Shown: one piece after another, positions 16,575 through 25,556 of the stretch | Position numbering within the stretch: the stretch's first letter is position 1 | Layout of the letters: every line of letters begins with the position of its first letter | From: AP-16 sp963755055 | GTDB taxonomy: Bacteria; Pseudomonadota; Alphaproteobacteria; Rhizobiales; Xanthobacteraceae | NCBI GenBank assembly: GCA_963755055.1 | Contig: CAVWIS010000024.1 | Coordinates: 50,169-114,168, forward strand | DNA length: 64,000 nt | Reading direction: 5' to 3' | Program-made: the position numbers and the translations under genes | Notes under the pieces: generated by a model | The model's input: only the letters and a program-made list of their open reading frames with translations | Databases searched by the model: none | Told to the model about the DNA's origin: nothing

Positions 16575-18854
16575 ATGGCAGGGACTGCAGCAGTTTCGAA
16601 GGATCGCAAGGCTCAAGATTGCTGGCGAGGCTTCAAGCCTGGAGCTTGGCGCACCACGATCGACGTCCGCGAATTCATCATTCGCAACGCCACGCCCTAT
16701 ATGGGCGACGAAAAATTCCTGGCCGGACCGTCGAAGCGCACCGAAGCGGTGTGGGCCAAGCTTCAGCCCTTCTTCAAGGAGGAGCAGAAGAAGGGCGTGC
16801 TTGCCGTCGATGCGAAGACGCCGTCGACCTTGCTGGCGCACAAGCCCGGCTATATCGACCGCGACAACGAGGTGATCGTCGGCCTGCAGACCGACCAGCC
16901 GTTCAAGCGCGCCATCTTTCCGTTCGGCGGATTGCGCATGGTGGAGGCCGGTCTCAAGGCGGCCGGGTTCGAAGCCGATCCGCAGGTGCACGAGGCCTTT
17001 ACGAAATACCGCAGGAGCCACAATGACGGCGTGTTCGATGCCTACACGCCCGAAATCATGAAGTGCCGCAAGTCCGGCATCGTCACCGGACTTCCCGATG
17101 CCTATGGCCGCGGCCGCATCATCGGCGATTATCGCCGCGTCGCCCTCTACGGCGTCGCCCGCTTGATCGAGGTCAAGCAGCAGGAACGCGCGCAGATCGA
17201 CGACATGTGGCCGAGCGACGAGGTGATCCGGCAGCGCGAGGAACTGGCCGAACAGATCCGCGCGTTGAAAGATCTGGCCGAAATGGGAAAACGTTATCAG
17301 TGCGATATCACGCGCCCGGCGAACGACGCGCATGAGGCCGTGCAGTGGACGTATCTGGGCTACCTGGGCGCCATCAAGGAGGCGAACGGTGCGGCGATGT
17401 CGATTGGCCGCATCTCGAGCTTTCTCGACATCTTCATCGAGCGTGACCTCAAGGAAGGCGCGCTGGACGAAGCTGGTGCGCAGGAGTTGTGGGACCAGCT
17501 GGTCCAGAAGCTTCGCATCGTGCGCTTCCTCCGCACGCCTGAATACGACGCGCTGTTCAGCGGCGATCCCTACTGGGCGACCGAATGCGTCGGCGGCATC
17601 GACCTTGATGGCCAGTCGCTTGTCACCAAGAGCAGCTACCGCATGCTCCACACGCTGACCAATCTCGGGCCGGCACCGGAGCCGAACATCACGGTGCTGT
17701 GGTCGAAGCACCTGCCCGACAACTTCAAGCGCTATTGCATCAGAGTCAGCAAGGAGACGTCCTCGTTGCAATACGAGAACGACGACCTGATGCGGCCCTA
17801 CTGGGGGGACGACTACGGCATCGCCTGCTGCGTGTCGGCGATGCGGCTGGGCAAGCAGATGCAGTTCTTCGGAGCTCGCGTGAATCTCGCGAAGTGCCTC
17901 CTCTATGCGATCAATGGCGGGCGTGACGAAATCTCCGGCGAGCAGGTTGCGCCGGCGGCACCGCCCGTGACCGGCGACGTGCTCGACTACGACCAGGTGT
18001 TCGAGAAATTCGACTACATGATGGAGTGGCTCGCGCGCACGTATGTGCACGCGATGAACTGCATCCACTACATGCACGACAAGTACTTCTACGAGCGCCT
18101 CGAGATGGCGCTGCACGACCGCGACATCCTGCGCACCATGGCGTTCGGGATCGCCGGCCTGTCGGTGACCGCCGACAGCCTGGCGGCAATCAAATACGCG
18201 GACGTGCACGTGATCCGGGACGAGACCGGGCTCGCCGTCGACTATCGCATCGAGGGCACCAAGGGCGCGAATGTGGTCCCCCAATACGGCAACAATGACG
18301 ATCGGGTGGACAGCATCGCGGCGGACCTCGTGACCCGATTCATGCAGAAGATCCGCAAGCACCCGACCTATCGCAACGCCACCCACACCCAGAGCGTGCT
18401 GACCATCACGTCGAACGTGGTCTACGGCAAGACGACCGGGAACACGCCTGACGGCCGCCGCAAGGGCGAACCGTTCGGCCCTGGCGCCAACCCGATGCAC
18501 GGCCGCGACAGCCATGGCTGGCTCGCGTCATGCCTGTCGGTGGCAAAGCTGCCCTACAAGGACGCGCTGGACGGCATCAGCTACACCGTTTCGGTCGCGC
18601 CGCAGAAGGCGCACCTGTCGGAGGACGAGCTGATCGATGGCGCAGTCAAAGCCATTGACATGTACTTCGACCAGGGCGGATTCCACATGAACTTGAACGT
18701 CATCGACAAGGAGACGCTCGAGGATGCGATCAAGAATCCCGACAAGTACCCGCAGCTCACGATCCGGGTGTCGGGGTACGCGGTGAATTTCGTCCGGCTG
18801 ACGCCTGAGCAGCAACGCGACGTGATCAGCCGCACCTTCCACGGCCAGATCTAG
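16575..18854 (+). CDS. pflB: pyruvate formate-lyase
   Basis: This 759-residue protein matches the length of PflB. It has the adjacent catalytic cysteines C418-C419 in YGIACCVSAM and the glycyl-radical site RVSGYAVNF with Gly734 near the C-terminus. The pair is diagnostic of pyruvate formate-lyase rather than the diol dehydratase or choline lyase relatives, which have a single Cys. It converts pyruvate and CoA to acetyl-CoA and formate in anaerobic cytoplasm and is destroyed by oxygen. The start is the ATG after GGGAGGGATAGC. Its activase gene follows at 19080 beyond a palindromic repeat. Upstream are acetate kinase remnants. PFL is unusual in Bradyrhizobium-like genomes, suggesting transfer. 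Confidence 0.95.
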   Translation: MAGTAAVSKDRKAQDCWRGFKPGAWRTTIDVREFIIRNATPYMGDEKFLAGPSKRTEAVWAKLQPFFKEEQKKGVLAVDAKTPSTLLAHKPGYIDRDNEVIVGLQTDQPFKRAIFPFGGLRMVEAGLKAAGFEADPQVHEAFTKYRRSHNDGVFDAYTPEIMKCRKSGIVTGLPDAYGRGRIIGDYRRVALYGVARLIEVKQQERAQIDDMWPSDEVIRQREELAEQIRALKDLAEMGKRYQCDITRPANDAHEAVQWTYLGYLGAIKEANGAAMSIGRISSFLDIFIERDLKEGALDEAGAQELWDQLVQKLRIVRFLRTPEYDALFSGDPYWATECVGGIDLDGQSLVTKSSYRMLHTLTNLGPAPEPNITVLWSKHLPDNFKRYCIRVSKETSSLQYENDDLMRPYWGDDYGIACCVSAMRLGKQMQFFGARVNLAKCLLYAINGGRDEISGEQVAPAAPPVTGDVLDYDQVFEKFDYMMEWLARTYVHAMNCIHYMHDKYFYERLEMALHDRDILRTMAFGIAGLSVTADSLAAIKYADVHVIRDETGLAVDYRIEGTKGANVVPQYGNNDDRVDSIAADLVTRFMQKIRKHPTYRNATHTQSVLTITSNVVYGKTTGNTPDGRRKGEPFGPGANPMHGRDSHGWLASCLSVAKLPYKDALDGISYTVSVAPQKAHLSEDELIDGAVKAIDMYFDQGGFHMNLNVIDKETLEDAIKNPDKYPQLTIRVSGYAVNFVRLTPEQQRDVISRTFHGQI

Positions 18855-18895
18855 CGCCGATCTCGATGAGATCGAGGCACTGCCGTGCTGCGAGT

Positions 18896-19016
18896 TCGCC
18901 TCTTCCCAGCGGGGAGAGGTCGCCCGCGCCTTGGCGCGGGCGGGTGAGGGGGAGCAAAGCGACGACAGCCTTTACCACCTCACCCCACCCATCTCCCCGT
19001 TGGGGAGGGGGAGCAG
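18896..19016 (+). repeat. CTCTCCCC-type palindromic repeat between pflB and pflA
   Basis: GGGGAGAGG is followed by a perfect 10-bp stem (CGCCCGCGCC, loop TT, GGCGCGGGCG), GGTGAGGGGG, and a mirrored CCTCACCCCACCCATCTCCC part. The family recurs at 43942 and 55534. Between two co-directional genes it may attenuate transcription or protect the pflB message. Confidence 0.7.
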
Positions 19017-19079
19017 GCCCAGTGCGTGGCACGCCTGCACTGATTCCACCGGATAGTGCGATGTATGGGGAGACGCGTC

Positions 19080-19910
19080 ATGTCACAGCTCGGCACCATC
19101 GAGGCGGGCAGCCGGCATGATCTGCGTGTCGGTCTCTCGCCCGACGCGCCGGACGAAGCCGACTTCCGGGACGACGGCGAAGGCGCCTTCGGCTACGTCC
19201 ATTCCTACGAGACGTCTTCCCGGTACGATGGGCCCGGCTTGCGCGTCGTATTGTTCGTGTCGGGATGCCTGCTGCGCTGCTCCTACTGCCACAATCCCGA
19301 TACCTGGCACATGAAGGACGGAACCTACGTCTCGGCGCAGCAGGTGATCGGTCGCCTTGGCAGTTTCGCGCCGGCGCTGCGATCGCTCGATGGCGGCCTG
19401 ACCATCTCGGGCGGCGAGCCGATGGTGCAGCGCCCCTTCACCCGGCGAATACTGGCCGCGGCCAAGCAGATGGGCCTGCACACGGCAATCGAGACATCGG
19501 GTTATCTCGGCGACCGGGTCGATGACGAGTATCTGTCCTGCCTCGATCTGGTGCTGCTCGACATCAAGAGCTCGGATGCGGACACCTATCGCAGGGTGAC
19601 CGGCCGCGAGCTGGCGCCGACCCTGCGTTTCGCCGAGCGGCTGGCGGCCGTCGGCAAGCCGGTATGGGTGCGATTCACGCTGGTGCCGGGCCACACCGAC
19701 GATCCCGCCAATGTGGAGGGGATCGCCCGGTTCGTCGCGCCGATGAAGAACGTCGAGTGGGTCGAGGTGCAGCCGTTCCACCAGCTCGGCGGCTTCAAGT
19801 GGAAGGCGATGGGGCTCGACTACCGGCACGCCGACACGTCGCCCCCTGCTCCCGAGCTGGTCGGTCGCGTGCTCGAGCAATTCCGTGCGGCCGGCTGCCG
19901 CGCGCGTTGA
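19080..19910 (+). CDS. pflA: pyruvate formate-lyase activating enzyme (radical SAM)
   Basis: This is a 276-residue radical SAM protein. The cluster motif CLLRCSYCH (CxxxCxxC) is followed by NPDTW, as in PflA, and GGLTISGGEPMVQ is the SAM-binding GGE motif. It installs the glycyl radical on PflB using S-adenosylmethionine and a 4Fe-4S cluster. I chose the ATG at 19080 because GGGAGACGCGTC precedes it; an upstream in-frame ATG lacks this. It lacks the extra ferredoxin-like cysteines of activases for other glycyl-radical enzymes. It sits 225 bp after pflB and 45 bp before a transporter gene. Confidence 0.92.
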   Translation: MSQLGTIEAGSRHDLRVGLSPDAPDEADFRDDGEGAFGYVHSYETSSRYDGPGLRVVLFVSGCLLRCSYCHNPDTWHMKDGTYVSAQQVIGRLGSFAPALRSLDGGLTISGGEPMVQRPFTRRILAAAKQMGLHTAIETSGYLGDRVDDEYLSCLDLVLLDIKSSDADTYRRVTGRELAPTLRFAERLAAVGKPVWVRFTLVPGHTDDPANVEGIARFVAPMKNVEWVEVQPFHQLGGFKWKAMGLDYRHADTSPPAPELVGRVLEQFRAAGCRAR

Positions 19911-19955
19911 CCAAAGCCTCGTAAGTCCGAGGCGACAATTGCTGGAGAGGCTCTC

Positions 19956-21557
19956 ATGCTTGCCGTTGCCCGTGACATCATCGGCACCCAGCCCATCCTC
20001 GCCGTGTTCCTCGCCATCGGCGTCGGGTACCTCGTGGGTCAGATCAACCTTGGTGGATTCTCGCTGGGGGTCGGAGCCGTGCTGTTCGTCGGGCTGGCGA
20101 TCGGCGCTTTCGCCCCGAAAGCCTCGATCACCGGGCCGATCGGCCTCACCGGCCTGATCATGTTCCTGTACGGCATCGGCGTCCTCTACGGCCGACAGTT
20201 CTTCGAGGGAATGACCGGCCCGGCCGGCCGCAAGTACAATTTGCTGGCGCTCGTCGCATGCATCGCCGGGCTCGTGGTGGCACTGGGTTTGGGCCAGGCC
20301 TTCGGGATCAAGCTCGGCCACACTCTCGGCATCTACGCGGGCTCGATGACGAGCACCGCCGCGCTGCAGGCCGCTCTCGACGTTATGAAAAGCGGCGAGC
20401 CGTCGATCGGATATTCGATTGCATATCCCTTCGGCGTGATCGGCCCGATCCTGTGCATCTATTTCATGACGCGTCAGGTCCAGCCGAAATTCCCCCCTAA
20501 GGCGCAGCGCTTCCACATGGGAGAGGTGACGCTGGGAGACAATTGCGCGGGGCGAACGCTTGAGGAGCTCGGCAAGGACCTGCCGAGCGGCGTGCAGGTG
20601 ACGATGGTGCGTAAGGGAGACCAGAATATCGTTCCTTCGCCCGATACCGTTCTGGCCTCGGGAGACGGGCTGCTGATCATCGCCGAGCAGGCGGAGGCAA
20701 TCGCGGAAGCGGGAGCCAGGCTCGGAAAATTGCAACCTGGGCGGATCGTCTCGGATCGCGCCGCTCTCGACTACATCCGGGTTTTCGTGGGCAAGGCCAA
20801 TATGGTCGGAATACCGCTTGCGCAGCTCCCGATGCCGGCCGGTTTTCCCGCCCACCTCCTGCATGTCAGGCGCTACGACATGGACCTCGTGCCAGCACCG
20901 GATCTGATGCTGGAGTTTGGCGACCGGGTCGGCGTGTTGCTGCCGCCGGACCGCAGGGAGGAGGTGCGGCGGCATTTCGGCGACACCGTGAAGGCGACGG
21001 CAGAGTTCAGCTATGTCTCGCTGGGGCTCGGCATGGTGCTCGGCGTCCTGCTCGGACTGATCCCCATTCCGGTTCCGGGCGTCGGGACGGTCACGCTCGG
21101 CATCGCCGGCGGTCCGCTCATCGTCGCGCTCATCGTCGGCAAGCTGCGCCGGACCGGTCCGCTGCTCTGGGTGATGCCGCTGCCCGCCAACATCGTGCTC
21201 AGGAACTTCGGCTTGGCGATGTTCCTGGCCGCCGTCGGCATCAACGCCGGCCAGCCGTTCGTGCGCACCGTGTCGGAGAGCGGGTTCACGATGCTGTTCA
21301 TCGGCATGGCGGTCCTGTTGACGACGGTGATCATCGTGTTGCTGGTCGGGTACTACCTGCTCAAGATTCCCTTCGACGACCTGGTCGGCGTTGCCTCGGG
21401 GGCGACGGGAAATCCTGCGATCCTGGTCTATTCCTCCCGGATGGCGCCGACCGACCGGCCCGACATCGGCTATGCGATGATCTTCCCGTCGATGACCATC
21501 GTGAAGGTCATCGCCGTGCAGATCGTCGGCCTGCTGGCCACTGCCGGCGCAGGCTGA
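19956..21557 (+). CDS. AspT/YidE-type membrane transporter with TrkA-C domains
   Basis: This 533-residue membrane protein has two sets of about five helices (residues 10-180 and 350-530) around a soluble centre that looks like two RCK/TrkA-C domains (residues about 185-340). This is the layout of the aspartate:alanine exchanger (AAEx) family, including AspT and the YidE/YbjL proteins. The repeated GSMTSTAALQAAL and GVASGATGNPAIL segments are the family's duplicated substrate motifs. The strong ribosome binding site GGAGAGG is present. Adjacency to pflBA suggests transport of an organic acid or amino acid product of fermentation, perhaps succinate or aspartate, but the substrate is not shown by sequence. 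Confidence 0.85.
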   Translation: MLAVARDIIGTQPILAVFLAIGVGYLVGQINLGGFSLGVGAVLFVGLAIGAFAPKASITGPIGLTGLIMFLYGIGVLYGRQFFEGMTGPAGRKYNLLALVACIAGLVVALGLGQAFGIKLGHTLGIYAGSMTSTAALQAALDVMKSGEPSIGYSIAYPFGVIGPILCIYFMTRQVQPKFPPKAQRFHMGEVTLGDNCAGRTLEELGKDLPSGVQVTMVRKGDQNIVPSPDTVLASGDGLLIIAEQAEAIAEAGARLGKLQPGRIVSDRAALDYIRVFVGKANMVGIPLAQLPMPAGFPAHLLHVRRYDMDLVPAPDLMLEFGDRVGVLLPPDRREEVRRHFGDTVKATAEFSYVSLGLGMVLGVLLGLIPIPVPGVGTVTLGIAGGPLIVALIVGKLRRTGPLLWVMPLPANIVLRNFGLAMFLAAVGINAGQPFVRTVSESGFTMLFIGMAVLLTTVIIVLLVGYYLLKIPFDDLVGVASGATGNPAILVYSSRMAPTDRPDIGYAMIFPSMTIVKVIAVQIVGLLATAGAG

Positions 21558-21582
21558 CCGTTGCCGCAATCGATGCATCCGG

Positions 21583-21681
21583 CGCAACCTGCTGCCGGTC
21601 ACCATCGGCAACATCATCGGCGGTTCGGTCATGATCGGCGCCGTCTACTGGTTCGTCTACCTGCGGAAGAGGAAGGCTTGA
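21583..21681 (+). pseudogene. formate channel (FocA/FNT) C-terminal remnant
   Basis: The 32 codons before the TGA at 21679 read RNLLPVTIGNIIGG, then SVMIGAVYWFVYLRKRKA, an almost textbook C-terminus of FocA-type formate channels, whose last membrane helix begins NLIPVTIGNIIGG. Everything upstream of this is missing: 25 bp before it the AspT-type transporter gene ends. So a formate channel gene once stood downstream and was deleted except for its last helix, possibly in a single recombination event that joined it to the transporter gene. Confidence 0.75.
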
Positions 21682-21686
21682 GCGAA

Positions 21687-21770
21687 CGCGGACTGCTTGG
21701 CAGCTGGCGGCTCGATCCGACAACCGAATCGTGAAGACCCCGCAAGACAAGGGGGAGCGCCGCCGCCGCG
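21687..21770 (+). repeat. direct repeat, right copy (orphan acetyltransferase 3' end)
   Basis: This copy encodes RGLLGSWRLDPTTES and a stop, the last residues of an acetyltransferase like that at 15201, but nothing of the rest of the gene. It begins 6 bp after the formate-channel remnant and continues into the tail of the AraC gene region. See the left copy at 15652. Confidence 0.75.
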
Positions 21771-21776
21771 GTCATC

Positions 21777-22838
21777 TCACGATCGAGGCCGCAGCGGCGG
21801 CGTCGCCTCGTCCGCGGCAGCATCTGGCGGCAATGCGTCGCCGCCCCGCTGCTCGCGAAGCTTGGCGCGTATCTCGGTGGGCGTCGCGCCAAACCGCGCC
21901 TTGAACGCGCGATTGAAGTAGGAGATGTCGGAAAATCCCGCGGCAGCGGCGATGTCGCTCACCTTGCGCCGCCCGGTCGCCTCCCGCAGCAATCGATGCG
22001 CCGCCAGCAGCCTGCGCTCGAGCAGGAATCCGGTGAACGAGCTTCCGGTGCGCTCGAACAGGCGCTGGACATAGCGGGGCGAAAGCCCGTGGCGGCGGGC
22101 GACGCGCTCGAGGCCCAGATCGGATCGTCCGATCTCCCGCAAGATGTCGGACTTGATGGCATCGAGGCGCGCTGCCGCAAGGCCGCGGTCGGCGGCCATG
22201 TGGGCGGCATCCCTGTCGGCTCCGAGGCAGAGGCCGACGAGATCGAGAATATGCTGCGCGACCGCCTGATTGGCGGCGGCATCGAGCTTCGATCCGAACC
22301 GGTGCGCGGTCTCCACCTGGTGCAGCAGAAGCCTGGCGAGCTCGCCGCTCGCGGCAAGCGGTCGCGTGACCTTGTCCTCGGAGTTCCGGCAGACGCCGTT
22401 GAGCAGCATTTGCGGAATACGAATGCTCCATCGATGGCCCGGCAGGAGCTGCGTCACCCGTGCCGCATCGCCGGCGCTCATCAGCGCCATCCCGCCCGCC
22501 TGCAAGTCGATCGCCCGCCCGCGCTGGTGCGTCTGCAGGCGCGAAGCGGACGCGATGATCAGATAGAAGCTGCCGCGCGTCGCCTCCGCTATGTCGTCGC
22601 GCAGCACCATGTCCACGGGCGTGCCCTGCAGCCGGCAAAGGCCCAGATAGGAGTGCTCGCTCACCGTGATCTCGTTGACGATGTGCTCTCCGCCGATCGG
22701 CTCGAAATCGACGCCGATCCATCGGCGGCCGAACTCTTCGCGCCAGCGCTCGTAACGCGGCCCGTTCGCGCTGCCGGCATATCCGCAATGGAACAGTCGA
22801 CGCGACCGGCCGGGGCAATCGTCCGTGCGGATGCGCAA
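21777..22838 (-). CDS. AraC-family transcriptional regulator
   Basis: This 353-residue protein has an N-terminal AraC-binding-like domain (HIVNEITVSEHSYLG to about residue 200) and a C-terminal helix-turn-helix pair: LGLERVARRHGLSPRYVQRL, then VSDIAAAAGFSDISYFNRAF and KARFGATPTEIRA, the canonical second helix-turn-helix. Proteins of this type bind an effector through the N-terminal domain and activate a nearby catabolic operon. The gene is on the minus strand, downstream of the VOC gene, and its 3' end meets the acetyltransferase-tail repeat. No target is evident; the epoxide-hydrolase cluster upstream is a candidate. Confidence 0.88.
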   Translation of the reverse strand: MRIRTDDCPGRSRRLFHCGYAGSANGPRYERWREEFGRRWIGVDFEPIGGEHIVNEITVSEHSYLGLCRLQGTPVDMVLRDDIAEATRGSFYLIIASASRLQTHQRGRAIDLQAGGMALMSAGDAARVTQLLPGHRWSIRIPQMLLNGVCRNSEDKVTRPLAASGELARLLLHQVETAHRFGSKLDAAANQAVAQHILDLVGLCLGADRDAAHMAADRGLAAARLDAIKSDILREIGRSDLGLERVARRHGLSPRYVQRLFERTGSSFTGFLLERRLLAAHRLLREATGRRKVSDIAAAAGFSDISYFNRAFKARFGATPTEIRAKLREQRGGDALPPDAAADEATPPLRPRS

Positions 22839-22904
22839 CCCTATACGCGCGTATGGTTCGCTTGCGCGACGTTGCGGGAACTCTCACACATGGGCAGCGC
22901 CAAT

Positions 22905-22947
22905 GTCAGCGAGCCGCCGCCGATGACGATGACGTCGTAGCCGCTGC
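22905..22947 (-). pseudogene. FAD-binding N-terminal fragment of an oxidoreductase
   Basis: Right after the VOC gene stop, the minus strand reads SSGYDVIVIGGGS, the dinucleotide-binding start of GMC-type or similar flavoenzymes, then loses resemblance within a few residues. No start codon precedes it. It looks like a stub left when an oxidoreductase gene was deleted. Confidence 0.35.
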
Positions 22948-23601
22948 TTATGACGGCAGCGGCTTGCCGGCCTGCTCGGAGACGATGTGCTCGGCGTACC
23001 AGTCCGGCCATTCCTCATCCCGCTGGCCGGTCCGCTTCTCGTGCTCGCCGTGGGCGGCCTCCGCACGCCGGAGCGCGGTTGCGAGCTCGGTCGACGAGGC
23101 GAATGTCGTGTCGCCGGCGTCCACCCGACCGGGCAATCGCGCTGTGACCTCCTGGAGCAGCCAGCCGTTGCCGTCCGGATCGCTGAACGTGGCGTACGAG
23201 GCGTAACTGCGCCGCGCCGGATCCGGGCCGCTCGAGGGGCCTTCGCCGACGCCACGGTGGAACACTTCGCTCACGTCGACACCGCGATCGACGAGCTCGG
23301 CGCGCGCTGCCTCGATGTCGGACACGACCAGATAGAGTCCGCGCGCCGAGCCCGGCGCGGCGGACGTCACTCCCGTGCCGAAGTGGATCGAGCATGACGA
23401 GCCGGGAGGCGTGAACTGGACAGCCCGAAACGCGTCACCCTTGACGAAGTCGGCGTCGAGCCTCCAGCCCAGGTTGCCGTAGAAGCGCTTGGCGCGATCG
23501 ACGTCCGAGACCGGGATGACGACGACCTCGAGCTTCATGTCGACCCCCCGCGCTCTCGGGGTCCCGGTGGCGGTTTCGTTGCGCACTTGAGTGCTGCTCA
23601 T
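22948..23601 (-). CDS. VOC-superfamily protein (glyoxalase-like)
   Basis: This is a 217-residue protein. Residues about 23-155 form a VOC domain with paired beta-alpha-beta-beta-beta units: KLEVVVIPVSDVDRAKRFYG and YATFSDPDGNGWLLQEVT are the typical N-terminal strand and C-terminal motif with a metal-ligand position before the last helix. A helical C-terminal tail of about 55 residues is extra and ends with WYAEHIVSEQ. Members include glyoxalases, ring-cleavage dioxygenases and resistance proteins; which applies here is unclear. The gene is in line with the cytochrome P460 gene (gap 30 bp) and may belong to the same operon. Confidence 0.8.
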   Translation of the reverse strand: MSSTQVRNETATGTPRARGVDMKLEVVVIPVSDVDRAKRFYGNLGWRLDADFVKGDAFRAVQFTPPGSSCSIHFGTGVTSAAPGSARGLYLVVSDIEAARAELVDRGVDVSEVFHRGVGEGPSSGPDPARRSYASYATFSDPDGNGWLLQEVTARLPGRVDAGDTTFASSTELATALRRAEAAHGEHEKRTGQRDEEWPDWYAEHIVSEQAGKPLPS

Positions 23602-23631
23602 GTCTTGCTCCTCATGTTTGATGCTCGGCCT

Positions 23632-24156
23632 TCAAGGCGCGTAACGGTTGAACACAAGGTCGCGAGCCTTGACGATCGCGTGGCAGGAAAAGCAGGCGTT
23701 GTGCACCGCCTCGCTGGCAGGCTTGCCGTCGTCGAATTGAGCGAACCCCCAGCCGCCGGTCGAGGCGTATTTTCTCGCGTCCTTGACCATGAACTGAACC
23801 CCGTTCCTGGGTGGCCCGGCGACGAAGGATTGGGGACGGCCAAAGGCCTTGCTGCTTTCCTCCAACAGATCGTAGCTCCAGGCGACCCGGGCAATGATGG
23901 TGCCGTCCGGGTACGGGAGCGTTCCTTCCCGGGAGGCCTTGATCGCCACGTCGTTGCCCAGAATGGCGCGCAAGTCATTGAGGCTGCCTTCCTCGCGGGC
24001 GACCGAGATCAACCTCCAGTCGCGGTATCCGGCAGGAAGCTTGATTCCATAGATCGGCACGGCCTCTCCATCGGCCTGTCCGGATGCGGGCGCCATGTGG
24101 GCGACCACGCCGGCCAGCGCTCCAACCGCAACCAGCACGAGGACAATCCGTCTCAC
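23632..24156 (-). CDS. cytochrome P460 family protein
   Basis: This is a 174-residue exported heme protein starting at GTG with GGAGGGACCCCT upstream. An N-terminal signal peptide (RRIVLVLVAVGALAGVVAH) precedes a cytochrome P460-type domain, with the heme-attachment CFSCH near the C-terminus followed by AIVKARDLVFNRY. The family name comes from Nitrosomonas, where P460 oxidises hydroxylamine with a lysine-crosslinked heme; most homologues have unknown activity. The NRYAP C-terminus is typical. It lies between the VOC gene and an epoxide-hydrolase-like gene, all leftward, so it probably works in the same periplasmic process. Confidence 0.85.
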   Translation of the reverse strand: MRRIVLVLVAVGALAGVVAHMAPASGQADGEAVPIYGIKLPAGYRDWRLISVAREEGSLNDLRAILGNDVAIKASREGTLPYPDGTIIARVAWSYDLLEESSKAFGRPQSFVAGPPRNGVQFMVKDARKYASTGGWGFAQFDDGKPASEAVHNACFSCHAIVKARDLVFNRYAP

Positions 24157-24187
24157 AGGGGTCCCTCCTTCAAACAGGCCAAATTGA

Positions 24188-25520
24188 TCAGCGCAGCGAG
24201 CGGAACGCCGCGCGGATCTCCTCGGAGAAAAGCCGCGGCTGTTCCCAGGCCGCGAAGTGGCCACCCTTGTCGACCTCGTGGAAGTAGATCAGGTTGCGAT
24301 AGGCGCGCCGGGCCCATGTCTCCGGGACTCGATAGACCTCGTCGGGAAATACCGTGATGGCCACCGGGAGCGAGATGTCGGCGGTCTTCTGCGCGGCCGC
24401 GCTGGTGACGCCCCGTCCGCTGTTCTCCCAGTACAGCCGCCCTGACGAAGCTCCGCTGTTGGTCAGCCAGTACAGCGTGATGTCGTCCAGCACCTCGTCT
24501 TTGGTCGGCGACTGTTCGGGATCGCTTCCGTACGTCCACTGCGCGAAGCCTGGATGCCCGAGCAGCCACGCCGCCAGGCCGGCCGGAGAGTCCGTCACGC
24601 CGTAGCCGATCGTCTGTGGCCGCGCGGTCATCATCGCGACGTAGGCCGTGTTCCCCATTTTGGCCGACGCGATGAGCGAGTTCGAGCACCGCGCGTTCCT
24701 TCTCGGAGAGTCCGGCCGGCGCGGGCCCGCCGACGGGGATCACCGCGGCCACTTCGGGCGGTACCGCTGCCGGCAAGTTGAGGTGGACGCCGAGCAATCC
24801 TGCCGGCGCCTGGCGCGCCATCGCGTTGGAGATGGGGGAGCCCCAGTCGCCGCCCTGGGCGACGTAGCGGGTGTAGCCGAGGCGCTTCATCAGCTCCGCC
24901 CAGGCTCGCGCGATGTGGTCGGGGTCCCAGCCGGTGCTGGTTGGCTTGCCGGAGAAGCCGTAACCGGGAATCGAAGGCATGACGAGGTCGAACGCGTCTT
25001 CCGCCCGTCCGTCATGAGCCGCGGGATCCGTGAGCGGGCCGACGATCTTGAGCAGCTCGATCACCGAGCCGGGCCAGCCATGCGTCATGATCAGCGGCAT
25101 GGCGTTCGGATGACGCGAGCGGACGTGGATGAAGTGAATGTCCACGTCATCGATCGTCGTCATGAATTGGGGCAGGGCGTTGAGCCTGGCCTCGGCCTTT
25201 CGCCAGTCGTAGCCCGTTCCCCAGTAACGCACCAGCTCCTGGAATTTTGCGAGCTGTACGCCCTGCGACCGATCATTGACCGTCTCCCGGTCGGGCCAGC
25301 GCGTGGCGGCGATGCGTCGGCGGAGATCGGCAAGTGCTTCTTCCGGAATATCGGCGTGGAAGGGACGGATTGCGGCGTTGCCTGTCGGCATGACCGCATG
25401 CGCGGCGCCAAAGGTACCCACCGATGCCGCCGCGGCGAGGCCGACGGCTCCGGCCGCCGCGGTGGTCGCAAGCATCCGGCGCCGGGTGGGCGATGAAGAT
25501 GATGAAGTTAGCGTGGACAT
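24188..25520 (-). pseudogene. exported epoxide hydrolase-like protein with a frameshift
   Basis: Residues 1-40 form a Tat-like signal (SPTRRRMLATTAAAGAVG). Next comes the epoxide hydrolase N-terminal domain (IRPFHADIPEEALADLRRR, then WPDRETVNDRSQG) and the alpha/beta hydrolase core: THGWPGS oxyanion region and QGGDWGSPI with the nucleophile Asp. The frame shifts near 24680-24690 by one base, after which TARPQTIGYGVTDSPAGLAAW, a YWLTNS stretch and the final HEVDKGGHFAAWEQP (catalytic His) continue. All catalytic residues are thus encoded, in two frames. Start chosen at the ATG after AGAAGGAG. Either sequencing error or recent inactivation. It opens epoxides to diols in family members. Confidence 0.75.
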
Positions 25521-25556
25521 CGTCATTCTCCTTCTCGCCCGTGCCGGCAAAATCCG

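Noticed and set aside
19083..21632. An 849-codon minus-strand frame opposite pflA and the transporter
   Set aside because: It is a codon-bias shadow; the plus-strand genes carry all the family motifs.
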